DNA of 64,000 bases from Salimicrobium album. Lineage in GTDB: Bacteria; Bacillota; Bacilli; Bacillales; Halobacillaceae. Under the pieces are notes generated by a model, which saw only the letters and a program-made list of their open reading frames with translations, made no database searches and was not told where the DNA came from. Shown here piece after piece: positions 55,542-63,854 of the stretch. The stretch's first letter is position 1. Every line of letters begins with the position of its first letter. The DNA is taken from positions 448,640 through 512,639 of the forward strand of contig NZ_FNOS01000002.1 in the NCBI RefSeq assembly GCF_900107115.1, read 5' to 3'. Made by a program: the position numbers and the translations under genes.

Positions 55542-55573
55542 TTGACCCTGTATTATAGTACAGGGTTTATATT
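55542..55573 (+). promoter_or_regulatory. MerR-type operator-promoter of the mer operon
   Basis: TTGACC at 55542-55547 and TATATT at 55568-55573 are 20 bases apart, the overlong spacing MerR regulators correct. Centred between them is a perfect dyad, ACCCTGTA (55545-55552) and TACAGGGT (55559-55566), six bases apart. Confidence 0.88.
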
Positions 55574-55592
55574 ATATGTAGAGGTGATTGCT

Positions 55593-56024
55593 TTGGAATT
55601 TAAAATCAGCCAGCTAGCCGAAGCTTGTAATGTGAATAAAGAAACTATCCGTTACTACGAACGCAAATCATTAATACCTAAACCATATCGGAACAATTCA
55701 GGTTATCGCATATATGGAGGGGCCACAGTGAAGCGCATTAATTTTATCAAGAAAATGCAAGATCTGGGTTTTTCACTAAGTGAAATCCACAAGCTACTAG
55801 GAGTGGTGGATAAAGATTCTGATCGTTGTCAGGATATGTATCAATTCGTTTCAGAAAAACAGCAGGATGTTGAAAAGAAAATTAGAGAATTGCAACATAT
55901 ACAAAAAGTGTTGAATGAATTGAAGATCTGTTGTCCGGATGAAAAAGACCTGTATGCCTGCCCGATTATAGAAAAGGTGATTGAAGGTGGAGAGCAAAAG
56001 GGGGCACTGTATGAGGGGGAATAA
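55593..56024 (+). CDS. merR: Mercury-responsive transcriptional regulator MerR
   Basis: A 143-residue MerR. The N-terminal winged helix starts at EFKISQLAEACNVNKETIRYY (first 20 of it shown in the family as the DNA-binding part), and three mercury-binding cysteines lie at about 79, 114-115 and 123 (RCQDMY, KICCPDEKDLYACP). The TTG start at 55593 follows GAGGTGATTG; the open frame continues upstream through the promoter. The operator overlaps its own promoter. It ends overlapping the next gene by 14 bases. Confidence 0.93.
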   Translation: MEFKISQLAEACNVNKETIRYYERKSLIPKPYRNNSGYRIYGGATVKRINFIKKMQDLGFSLSEIHKLLGVVDKDSDRCQDMYQFVSEKQQDVEKKIRELQHIQKVLNELKICCPDEKDLYACPIIEKVIEGGEQKGALYEGE

Positions 56025-56238
56025 ATGGTTTATCGGAAGTTTGACTGGATTTTTCGTAACCCTTCTTTGTTGTGCGACGCCTTTGTTAGTAATTTCATTA
56101 GGTTTACTTGGTCTAGGAGCGTGGGTAGGTTACTTGGATTACGTTTTAATTCCACTATTGATTGTATTTTTGATCCTTGCGGTAGGGTCTTATAAAAGAA
56201 GTAAACCAACATCAACTAATAAGGACTGTTGCTCTTAA
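56011..56238 (+). CDS. merF: Mercury transport protein MerF-like
   Basis: A 75-residue membrane protein with two hydrophobic helices. LLCCATPLLVISLGLLGLGA contains the vicinal cysteine pair of the first helix, and DCC near the end is a second pair, matching the MerF pattern for passing Hg(II) across the membrane to MerA. The ATG at 56011 has AAAGGGGG upstream, inside the merR end. No merT or merP is present. Confidence 0.85.
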   Translation: MRGNKWFIGSLTGFFVTLLCCATPLLVISLGLLGLGAWVGYLDYVLIPLLIVFLILAVGSYKRSKPTSTNKDCCS

Positions 56239-56258
56239 AAATGAAGGAGGAGATGAAT

Positions 56259-57902
56259 ATGAAAAAAATTCAAATGGAAATCAGAGGAATGACATGTGCA
56301 AGCTGTGAAGATCATGTAAGGCAGACACTTCAAAAAAATGGCGCTGAAAATATTCATGTCGACTATCAAGAAGGGAAGGCTGACTTTCAATTACCAGACG
56401 GGTACAAGGAAGAAAATATAAAGGAAAAACTACACCAGACGCCGTATCAACCAGGGGAAATGATTCGTATTTCCTCCGATAGTGAAAAAGGTGTTTCAGG
56501 TGAAGGGTACGATTACGATTTTTTAATTATCGGTTCCGGAGGGGCAGCTTTTTCTGCGGCCATTCAAGCTTCTGAGAATGGATTACGGGTAGCCATGGTA
56601 GAAAAAGGGGAGGTTGGAGGCACCTGTGTCAATATCGGATGTGTTCCTTCTAAAACCCTTATTCAAGCTGGACACATTCAATTCCAAACCGAACAACAGC
56701 CATTCCAAGGTTTGACGACTTCGGCCCAACAACCAGATATGATCGGGCTGCAAAACCAAAAAGAGAAGTTGGTTAACCAATTGCGTAAAGAGAAGTACGA
56801 AGACCTTATTCAGGAATACGGGTTCGATCTCATTAAAGGAGAGGCTTACTTTCGTGATTCACACACCATATCCGTAGAGGGAAAACATCTAACGGCTGAG
56901 TCCTTTTTAATTGCTACTGGGGCTTCTCCTTTCATTCCGGAGATTCCTGGATTGAAAGAGACTTCCTTTTTAACAAGCACATCTGCTTTAGAGTTGAAAG
57001 AAGTTCCTAAGCATCTGGTTATTATAGGGTCGGGATACATCGCCCTGGAATTAGGGCAAATGTATCGCCACTTAGGCGCGGAAGTCACCCTCATGCAACG
57101 TAGTGCAACATTCTTGAAACATTATGATCCCGAAATCTCTGAGACCGTTGAAAATATGTTAAAAGAAGAAGGCATCACATTATTGAAAGGTGTTAGCTAT
57201 CATAAAGTCGAGGACAAAAACGGTCAAAAGTTCGTTCATCTTGAAGTGGAAGGGAAGCCTGAAACCATTCAAGGCGATCAGCTTCTCGTTGCTGCAGGAA
57301 GGAAGCCCAATACAGAAAAACTCCAAGGAGAGAACATTGATTTAGAATTGGGGGAATATGGAGAAGTCTTAATTAATGACTATCTGGAGACCAATATCTC
57401 TCATATCTATGCAGCTGGTGATGTAACACTTAGCCCTCAATTCGTTTATGTGGCAGCTCACCAAGGAGGTATTGTTGGACAAAACGTATCCAAGCAAACG
57501 AAAAAGACACAAAATCTGGAACATGTTCCTGCAGTGACGTTTACGACTCCTTCGATTGCTTCTATTGGGCGGACAGAACACCAGGCCAAACAAGCAAGCT
57601 ATGATGTGAAAACGTCCGTGCTTCCCTTAGAGTCAGTTCCAAGAGCACTAGTGAACCATCAAACCCAGGGTATTTTCAAATTAATTATGGATGCAAAAAC
57701 CAACCAGATTATTGGTGCTCATGTGGTAGCTGAAAATGCAGGGGATGTCATTTATGCAGCTACGTTAGCTGTGAAATTTAAATTAACAGCCGACGACCTT
57801 CAAGAGACCATGGCTCCTTACCTTACAATGGCAGAAGGGTTGAAGTTAGCCAGTCTTACGTTCGATAAAGATGTCTCCAAACTGTCTTGTTGTGCAGGCT
57901 AG
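56259..57902 (+). CDS. merA: Mercuric reductase MerA
   Basis: A 547-residue NADPH-dependent Hg(II) reductase. An N-terminal heavy-metal-binding domain has GMTCASC (C13, C16), the FAD site reads IIGSGGAAFSAA near residue 90, the redox-active disulfide is C123/C128 (GGTCVNIGCVPSK) and the C-terminal vicinal pair is CC at 544-545 (LSCCAG). All are needed for volatilising mercury. The ATG at 56259 has AAGGAGGAG seven bases upstream. It has a single metal-binding domain, whereas RC607-type MerA has two. Confidence 0.95.
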   Translation: MKKIQMEIRGMTCASCEDHVRQTLQKNGAENIHVDYQEGKADFQLPDGYKEENIKEKLHQTPYQPGEMIRISSDSEKGVSGEGYDYDFLIIGSGGAAFSAAIQASENGLRVAMVEKGEVGGTCVNIGCVPSKTLIQAGHIQFQTEQQPFQGLTTSAQQPDMIGLQNQKEKLVNQLRKEKYEDLIQEYGFDLIKGEAYFRDSHTISVEGKHLTAESFLIATGASPFIPEIPGLKETSFLTSTSALELKEVPKHLVIIGSGYIALELGQMYRHLGAEVTLMQRSATFLKHYDPEISETVENMLKEEGITLLKGVSYHKVEDKNGQKFVHLEVEGKPETIQGDQLLVAAGRKPNTEKLQGENIDLELGEYGEVLINDYLETNISHIYAAGDVTLSPQFVYVAAHQGGIVGQNVSKQTKKTQNLEHVPAVTFTTPSIASIGRTEHQAKQASYDVKTSVLPLESVPRALVNHQTQGIFKLIMDAKTNQIIGAHVVAENAGDVIYAATLAVKFKLTADDLQETMAPYLTMAEGLKLASLTFDKDVSKLSCCAG

Positions 57903-58019
57903 CAAAAAGTTCTCCGTAAGTTACGATGAACTTTTTTAAAACCATGGATAAGGTACAGGGTTTGTCATTTCACAAAGTAGGCAAACGTAAATAAGAAAGA
58001 TTTTAGGAGGTAGATAAAT

Positions 58020-59366
58020 ATGACCAATAAATACGATCTTATTGTGATAGGTTCAGGTTCTGGAGGGTCAATCACAGCAGCAAAATGCCTGAAAGAAGGC
58101 TGGCGTGTGGCCATGATAGATGATCGCCCGTATGGAGGTACTTGTGCCCTGCGAGGGTGCGATCCGAAAAAAGTGCTTCATGGAGCTGCAGAACTATATG
58201 ACTGGCATAAACGAATGAAAGGAAGCGGCATTCACGGGGATGTAACCATCGATTGGCCGGAACTTATGGCATTCAAAAAGACATTCACGGATGACGTGCC
58301 GGATAAAAAAGAAAAGGCATTAAACAAAAAAGGGATGGACACTTACCATGGAAAAGCTTCTTTTATCAACGACCGACAGTTAAGGGTCGAAGATGAAGTT
58401 CTTGAAGGGAAATATATATTGATAGCTACCGGTGCCACACCGACGCCATTATCGATTCCGGGAGAAGCATACATGACGCATAGTGACGAGTTCCTCGAGC
58501 TGGATCGACTTCCGGAGACAATCGTTTTTGTTGGAGGCGGGTATATTTCTTTTGAATTTGCCCATATTGCGGCACGGGCAGGGGCAAAGGTTCATATTAT
58601 TCACCGCGGGGAACGTCCACTGAAACATTTTGACAGCGACCTTGTCGCTTCCTTGTTACAAAAGAGCGAAGACCTTGGCATCGAAGTTCATGAAGAGTAT
58701 TCGGTGGAAGCTATTGAGAAAGAAAACGATTCTCTTGTGGTCAGAACCCGTACCAAAGGAAAAGAAATCTCCTTTTCTGCAGATATGGTCGTGCACGGTG
58801 CAGGCCGGGTCCCTGCGCTCGACTTGGACTTGGAACAGGGGAATGTTGATGCAACGAAGGATGGGATTTCTGTGAATAGTTATTTGCAAAGCGTGACGAA
58901 CCCACGTGTCTATGCTGCAGGGGATGCTGCTTCAACTAGTGGACTGCCTCTCACCCCGGTAGCGAGCATGGAATCTCACATTACAGCTTCCAATATCCTG
59001 AAAGGAAACCATAAGGAAGTAGAGTATCCGCCTATGCCCTCTGTTGTCTTCACTGTACCAAAGCTAGCTTCGGTAGGGATGACAGAAACAGAAGCGCATG
59101 CCTCGGGGAGGGATATTGACGTGAAACACCAGACGGTAGATGGGTGGTTTACGTATAAGCGTACGAACGAAACGCATACCGGGTTTAAAATCCTGGTAGA
59201 TAACGATAAAGATCAGGTTGTTGGAGCTCATCTAATTAGTGAAGAAGCAGACGAACTGATTAATCACTTTGCAACGGCGATCCGGTTCGGGATACCTCCC
59301 AAAGAAATGAAACAAATGATGTATGCCTATCCAACAGCAGCTTCTGATATAGCTCACATGCTATGA
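58020..59366 (+). CDS. FAD-dependent pyridine nucleotide-disulfide oxidoreductase
   Basis: A 448-residue flavoprotein of the glutathione reductase/lipoamide dehydrogenase class with FAD motif IGSGSGGSITAAK, a redox pair C42/C47 (GGTCALRGCDPKK), an NADPH-site GGGYISFEFA and FAD loop VYAAGDAA. The usual C-terminal His-Glu active-site pair is replaced: the region reads YAYPTAASDIAHML with Tyr where His is common. It follows merA by 117 bases with its own AGGAGG site. It may maintain a thiol redox pool used in mercury detoxification; that role is inferred from position only. Confidence 0.85.
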   Translation: MTNKYDLIVIGSGSGGSITAAKCLKEGWRVAMIDDRPYGGTCALRGCDPKKVLHGAAELYDWHKRMKGSGIHGDVTIDWPELMAFKKTFTDDVPDKKEKALNKKGMDTYHGKASFINDRQLRVEDEVLEGKYILIATGATPTPLSIPGEAYMTHSDEFLELDRLPETIVFVGGGYISFEFAHIAARAGAKVHIIHRGERPLKHFDSDLVASLLQKSEDLGIEVHEEYSVEAIEKENDSLVVRTRTKGKEISFSADMVVHGAGRVPALDLDLEQGNVDATKDGISVNSYLQSVTNPRVYAAGDAASTSGLPLTPVASMESHITASNILKGNHKEVEYPPMPSVVFTVPKLASVGMTETEAHASGRDIDVKHQTVDGWFTYKRTNETHTGFKILVDNDKDQVVGAHLISEEADELINHFATAIRFGIPPKEMKQMMYAYPTAASDIAHML

Positions 59367-59491
59367 TTGCATAGCATTTCCTATTTCAAAAGGATCGACG
59401 GTAATATTTTTAATAGAACTAAAGCTAGAATATCTTGAAATCGAGTTTTCAATAATCGGGGGCGTTTCTTGAAGATAAGATCAAAATAAGG

Positions 59492-59530
59492 CCACACATT
59501 TTAGATATGTCTAATATGTGTGGTTCTTTT
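59492..59530 (+). terminator. Terminator at the right end of the transposon cargo
   Basis: CCACACATTTTAGA pairs with TCTAATATGTGTGG with one mismatch, followed by TTCTTTT. Confidence 0.85.
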
Positions 59531-59565
59531 AATACCAAGCGTAAAAGCCTCTAACCTAAATATAA

Positions 59566-59962
59566 CATTGGTGAATGCCCAGTACTCCCGGTCGCCGTAG
59601 CCGATATCTACGACAACGCTGGAAGCGCGATGCCCACTTTGATCTCCGCCGTCCACGTCGATACGTTCATAGCCGGAAAACAGATCTTCATCGGTTTCGT
59701 TGGAAGATGGTTGGGTCTTGGGCTCTAGTTTTTCGGATTCAATCGTCATTTCTTTTTCTGTCGTTTCTTGAGAAGGGGCTGGGTCTTCCATTTCCTTGTT
59801 TTCTTCTTGTGTTTCCGGTTCTTCCTCTGTTGTGGTCTCGTCGGCCGCGACTTTTTCGGTTTCTTCAGGTTTCTCAGGGGCAGAGGTCGCTTCGTCCTCC
59901 GCACACCCTAACGTAAAGAGCATGGTTAAAAGCAAAAGAATGTACATAATCATATTTTTCAT
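59566..59962 (-). pseudogene. N-terminal part of the lipoprotein nuclease gene, split by the transposon
   Basis: On the minus strand from ATG 59962 (AGGAG upstream) the frame has a lipoprotein signal (MYILLLLTMLFTLGC), a Glu/Thr-rich linker, then DLFSGYERIDVDGG and YGDREYWAFTN, where the transposon begins. The frame continues to a stop at 59501, but those last 22 codons are transposon sequence. This half and the piece at 50731-51357 make one nuclease lipoprotein of 339 residues. Confidence 0.88.
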
Positions 59963-60259
59963 GGGAAGGCTCCTCTCGGGATGATAGATGAATCACGGGG
60001 ACCTCGGGACCGCCCCCGGGGGTTGTTGTAGTTGTAGTATACCATCTTCGTTTCGGTTGGGGGGGAGAATTGGAAAAAATCCCCTTCAATACTTTGTTTT
60101 AATTTTTAATAGGGTTATACTTAAGTAATATTTTAACTATATCAGAAATCTTACTGACTATTGAAAGTGTTGAATCGATAGGGGGAGTGAAACATAGTTG
60201 CATTACTAAGAAGTAAAAGATTTTAATACATGATTAATAAATTTAAAGGAGAAGTGGAA
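59963..60259. other. Gap between the split nuclease and the Thoeris locus
   Basis: About 300 bases. The left half is G/C-rich (near 59996-60066, with a GGGACCGCCCCCGGGGG block) and holds the nuclease gene's own upstream region; the right half is AT-rich with possible promoters. No gene or clear repeat is seen. Confidence 0.5.
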
Positions 60260-61039
60260 ATGTACTTAGGATTTAACCTTGAGGCCGACGTCGATTTTAC
60301 TGAATGGTATGACAAAGGAAGAGTATTATACAAGCAAAATTCTTCTGAAGTCGAGAAGAACTTAAGAAAGTATCTTTATGAAGGAACAGAGATATACAAT
60401 GGAAGCTTGATGGCAAACGAATGGTTTCCGAAGATTAAAGTAGATGTATTTCTTTCACATTCTCATATAGATAAGGAAAAAGCTATTGGCCTTGCTGGAT
60501 GGTTGGAAGAAAATTTTAATTTAACTGTATTTATTGATTCTTGTATATGGGGACATGCCAATGATCTTTTGAAGATGATAGATGATAAGCATTGCCTTAA
60601 TGATGATGAAACTATGTATGATTACAACAAGAGAAACTATTCTACTAGTCATGTGCATATGATGCTATCAATGGCTTTAACGAAAATGATGGACAAAGCT
60701 GAACTTGTAATATTTATGAATACTGAAAATTCAGTGCAACCAGTTAACGACACTATTTCTCAGGCAACTAAATCTCCTTGGGTATATTCAGAACTTGTTT
60801 TAACTAATTTAATTAGAAAAAAAAACCCTGGACGAAAAGTTCAAAAATCTATGGAAAAACATACTTTGGAAGAGGCGAAAAGATTGGATGTTGCTTATCC
60901 TGTCGATGAACTCTTAAATAGACTTATTCCTTTAAAATATAAAAACTTAGTGGTTTGGAGAAACCAATTTTCTAAAAATTCAGACGTTGATGTGCACCCT
61001 TTAGATTATTTATATTCACAATTTGAAAAATCCAATTAA
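60260..61039 (+). CDS. thsB1: TIR-domain protein, Thoeris ThsB-type sensor 1
   Basis: A 259-residue TIR-like protein. The TIR domain begins VDVFLSHSHIDKEKAIGLAG near residue 60 and has the probable catalytic glutamate in SPWVYSELVLTNLI. An N-terminal segment of about 55 residues precedes it. The ATG at 60260 follows AAAGGAG, which argues against the upstream ATG at 60230. In Thoeris such proteins sense phage infection and make a cyclic ADP-ribose-type signal from NAD. First gene of a four-gene operon-like run with ThsA. It differs in sequence from the other two TIR proteins. Confidence 0.85.
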   Translation: MYLGFNLEADVDFTEWYDKGRVLYKQNSSEVEKNLRKYLYEGTEIYNGSLMANEWFPKIKVDVFLSHSHIDKEKAIGLAGWLEENFNLTVFIDSCIWGHANDLLKMIDDKHCLNDDETMYDYNKRNYSTSHVHMMLSMALTKMMDKAELVIFMNTENSVQPVNDTISQATKSPWVYSELVLTNLIRKKNPGRKVQKSMEKHTLEEAKRLDVAYPVDELLNRLIPLKYKNLVVWRNQFSKNSDVDVHPLDYLYSQFEKSN

Positions 61040-61065
61040 AAAATAAATGTGTAAGGAGTGATAGT

Positions 61066-61674
61066 TTGGCCTATAAAACGTTCATCTCTTATAAATACTC
61101 CGAGGCTAAAGATTTAAGAGATGAAATCGAAATGTCTCTAGGCGAAGATGCTAGATATTATCAAGGTGAAACAAGTGACTCACCATATCTAGGAGACAGG
61201 ACTACAGAATACATTAGGGGCAAATTAAAAGACATGATTTATCATACATCAGTGACTATCGTAATTATTTCTCCAAACATGAAACAAAGTAATTGGATAG
61301 ATTGGGAAATAGAGTATTCATTAAAGCAAATAAAAAGAGATAATAGAAGGTCAGGAACGAATGGCATAGTAGGTGTGGTGAAAAAAGTGAATGGAGATTA
61401 TTCTTGGTTACGACCTACTACAGTCAATTCAGATGGACACACAGCAATTTTGACAGAAGATGACTATCTATATGAGATTATTAAGAAAAATAGAAGTAAT
61501 CAGTTTCCTATAAAATATACTTGCGATGTATGTAAAAATATTGATGTGCTTGAAGGCTCTTTCATTTCTTTAATTAACGAAGAAAATTTTCTTGAAAATC
61601 CTAATAAATATATCAATAATGCCTATAATAAAAGCAAAAATATTGATGATTATGAAATAACAAGAAAAATTTAA
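61066..61674 (+). CDS. thsB2: TIR-domain protein (DUF1863), Thoeris ThsB-type sensor 2
   Basis: A 202-residue DUF1863/TIR protein. The N terminus YKTFISYKYSEAKDLRDEI is the TIR strand/helix start and WIDWEIEYSLKQ holds the candidate catalytic glutamate. The C-terminal half has a CDVCKNIDVL stretch of unknown role. The TTG start at 61066 has AAGGAG seven bases upstream. It is 26 bases after thsB1 and followed at once by thsA. Confidence 0.88.
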   Translation: MAYKTFISYKYSEAKDLRDEIEMSLGEDARYYQGETSDSPYLGDRTTEYIRGKLKDMIYHTSVTIVIISPNMKQSNWIDWEIEYSLKQIKRDNRRSGTNGIVGVVKKVNGDYSWLRPTTVNSDGHTAILTEDDYLYEIIKKNRSNQFPIKYTCDVCKNIDVLEGSFISLINEENFLENPNKYINNAYNKSKNIDDYEITRKI

Positions 61675-61691
61675 GTTAAGGGGGAGTTAAT

Positions 61692-63104
61692 ATTAGTACT
61701 TCCGTTCGTGAATTTAAACGAGACTTTTTAAAATCTTTGAAAGAGGATAACGCTGCAATCTTTGCTGGAGCAGGATTATCTAGAACCCAAGGTTTTGTTA
61801 ATTGGAAAGAACTACTGAGGGAGTTAGCTGAATACATCGGTTTGGACGTTGATAAAGAATCGGATTTGGCTGAAATAGCTCAGTTTTATGTTAATTCTAA
61901 ACGTCAAAATAGACACTCCTTAAACCAAAAATTGTTAGAAGAATTCACAAAAGATGCAGTTACTTCTGAAAATTTAAGAATTTTAGCCTCTTTACCAATT
62001 TTCAATTATTGGACAACCAATTACGATAAATTACTCGAAAAAGCTCTAGAAGAACAAAACAGGAAACCAGATGTTAAAACCGCTCAGCAAGATCTAGCCC
62101 AAAATGTTCCTCAAAGAGATGCGATAGTTTATAAAATGCATGGCGATATAAACCGTCCTGAAGAAACGGTGTTAATTAAAGATGACTACGAAGCATATAA
62201 TGAACATCGGAAATTATTTACTACTAATCTTCAAGGTGATTTGATTTCGAAGACATTTTTATTTATCGGTTTTAGTTTCGAAGATCCAAACCTTAATTTT
62301 ATCTTAAGCAGTATTAGATTGTTGCTAGGAGAAAACAGCAGAGATCATTATTGTTTTTTCAGGAGACTGCAAGAGAAAGATTTCGATTATAAAGAAGATT
62401 ATATTTATGAAAAAACAAAACAAGATTTAAAGATTGAAGATCTGCAAAGGTATTCGATTAATGCTGTGCTAGTAGATGAATATGAAGAGATTACTGGAAT
62501 ACTGAAAGATATTGAAAGGAAATATAAGTTAAATAACATATTAATATCTGGAAGTGCAGCCACTTACGAGCCTTTTGACGAAAAAGAAGGTCAATCTTTC
62601 ATACATGAACTTTCTAAAAGTATAGTTGACGAGGGATGGAAAACAATTAATGGATTTGGTTTAGGAGTTGGAGACTTTGTCATAAATGGAGCTTTGCAAA
62701 GCATTAAAGATTCAAAATACAAAAAGGTCACAGATTATTTAGAACTGAAACCTTTTCCACAATTCGGAGATAATTTAAAAGAACAATGGTCTTCTTATCG
62801 AGAAGACATTATAAGCTCATCTGGAATAGCCATTTTTGTGTTTGGTAATAAAAACAAAAATGGAGAGATAGTGGAAGCAGATGGGGTTTTAGAAGAATTT
62901 GAAATTGCTAAAAAGCAGAACAAGTATATTATACCTGTTGGAATTACTGGCCACGCTTCTAAAACCATTTACGAAGAAATTAGAAATGACTCTACAAATT
63001 ATGATTATTTACAAGGCCATTTAGAAACATTGGCAGAAGAAAAGGAACCAGAAAAGTTAATCAAGCATATAATAATGTTAATTAAATCTATACAAAAATA
63101 TTGA
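61692..63104 (+). CDS. thsA: Thoeris effector ThsA (SIR2-SLOG NADase)
   Basis: A protein of 470 residues that closely resembles Bacillus cereus ThsA. Its SIR2 domain has AIFAGAGLS near residues 22-30, the catalytic Asn in WTTNYD and the catalytic His in KMHGD. The C-terminal SLOG domain has ILISGSAATYE, NGFGLGVGDFVING and WSSYREDII for sensing the TIR-made cyclic ADP-ribose. Activation depletes NAD and stops infected cells. Homology to ThsA extends through REFKRDFLKSLKEDN, so the TTG at 61737 is too far inside. The best start is ATT at 61692, with AAGGGGGAG at 61678-61686 just upstream; a TAA at 61677 limits it. Confidence 0.93.
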   Translation: MSTSVREFKRDFLKSLKEDNAAIFAGAGLSRTQGFVNWKELLRELAEYIGLDVDKESDLAEIAQFYVNSKRQNRHSLNQKLLEEFTKDAVTSENLRILASLPIFNYWTTNYDKLLEKALEEQNRKPDVKTAQQDLAQNVPQRDAIVYKMHGDINRPEETVLIKDDYEAYNEHRKLFTTNLQGDLISKTFLFIGFSFEDPNLNFILSSIRLLLGENSRDHYCFFRRLQEKDFDYKEDYIYEKTKQDLKIEDLQRYSINAVLVDEYEEITGILKDIERKYKLNNILISGSAATYEPFDEKEGQSFIHELSKSIVDEGWKTINGFGLGVGDFVINGALQSIKDSKYKKVTDYLELKPFPQFGDNLKEQWSSYREDIISSSGIAIFVFGNKNKNGEIVEADGVLEEFEIAKKQNKYIIPVGITGHASKTIYEEIRNDSTNYDYLQGHLETLAEEKEPEKLIKHIIMLIKSIQKY

Positions 63105-63129
63105 TTACAAAGATAATGGAGGAGATTAT

Positions 63130-63618
63130 TTGGTTAAAAGAGTTTTTTTTAGCTTTCATTATAGTAAAGATAATTCGAGAGCTGGAGTAGTAAGGAATTC
63201 AAATATTACTAAAGATATGAAAGATTATTTTGATGCTGCAGAGTGGGAAAAGGTGAAAAAACAAACTCCCCTTGCTATTAAACGATGGATTAATTCTCAA
63301 TTAACGAATACTTCAGCGACAATCATTTTAATAGGAGCGGAAACTTCAAAAAGAGATTGGGTGAAGTATGAAATAGAAGAAAGTTTAAATCGCAACAAAG
63401 GTATACTAGGTATTAATATACACAATATAAAAAATTTAGACGGCTATACTAGCATCAAAGGCGCCAATCCACTTAATAAATTTAATGTTAGAACCAATAG
63501 TCGAATTGAAAAAGCATCAAATGTATTTCCTGTTTATGATTGGAAAATCCACGATGGCTATCAGAACCTAGGGAGGTGGATAGATGAAGCATGCGCTATA
63601 AGTTATAAATATTTATAA
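63130..63618 (+). CDS. thsB3: TIR-domain protein, Thoeris ThsB-type sensor 3
   Basis: A 162-residue TIR protein closest to the B. cereus ThsB form: the N terminus KRVFFSFHYSKDNSRAGVVR and ALKR-like AIKRWINSQLTNTSATIILI with the catalytic glutamate in DWVKYEIEESL match that family. The TTG start has GGAGGAG upstream. It lies 25 bases after thsA. Together with thsB1 and thsB2 it gives one effector and three sensors. Confidence 0.93.
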   Translation: MVKRVFFSFHYSKDNSRAGVVRNSNITKDMKDYFDAAEWEKVKKQTPLAIKRWINSQLTNTSATIILIGAETSKRDWVKYEIEESLNRNKGILGINIHNIKNLDGYTSIKGANPLNKFNVRTNSRIEKASNVFPVYDWKIHDGYQNLGRWIDEACAISYKYL

Positions 63619-63653
63619 TAAAAAAATATTTGAAACAAATTAGGAGCATTATT

Positions 63654-63854
63654 ATGAACGAGGAAAAAATTAGGCACCTAGAAATGATTCAGCCAATTAT
63701 ATCGCGTATGGCAGCTAATTCTTTTTATTTGAAAGGTTGGGCAGTAACGTTAGTTACTGCATTACTAACGTATAAAAGTACTCAAACAATTGGTGGTTCC
63801 GATTTAATAATCTTTATTCTTCCTATAGTTGTTTATGGCAGTATGAAAATGTAA
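63654..63854 (+). pseudogene. Truncated small membrane protein associated with Thoeris-type loci
   Basis: Sixty-six codons starting at ATG 63654 (TAGGAG upstream). The beginning, EKIRHLEMIQPIISRMAANS followed by FYLKGWAVTLVTALLTYKS, resembles a family of about 150-residue helical membrane proteins often found beside TIR and other defense genes; these continue with a second helix and a soluble tail. Here the frame stops at VVYGSMKM right after the second helix begins, so it looks cut short. Confidence 0.7.

Larger units (their letters stand above)
51358..59569 (+). mobile_element. Tn554-family transposon carrying mercury resistance
   Basis: The unit holds tnpA, tnpB and tnpC in Tn554 order, followed by merR-merF-merA and a flavin oxidoreductase, and it separates the two halves of one nuclease gene. 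Flanks share CATT (51354-51357 and 59566-59569); joining them at it restores 340 codons (339 residues plus stop) in frame. The left boundary runs into 51361-51420 and the right into 59524-59565. Exact ends are uncertain by several bases, since Tn554 relatives leave short heterologous core sequences. The sequence up to tnpA (51375-51645) shows no other gene. Confidence 0.88.

Noticed and set aside
59501..59566. C-terminal 22 codons of the lipoprotein frame as a real protein end
   Set aside because: They lie inside the transposon terminus and overlap its terminator, so they are a fusion artefact of the insertion.
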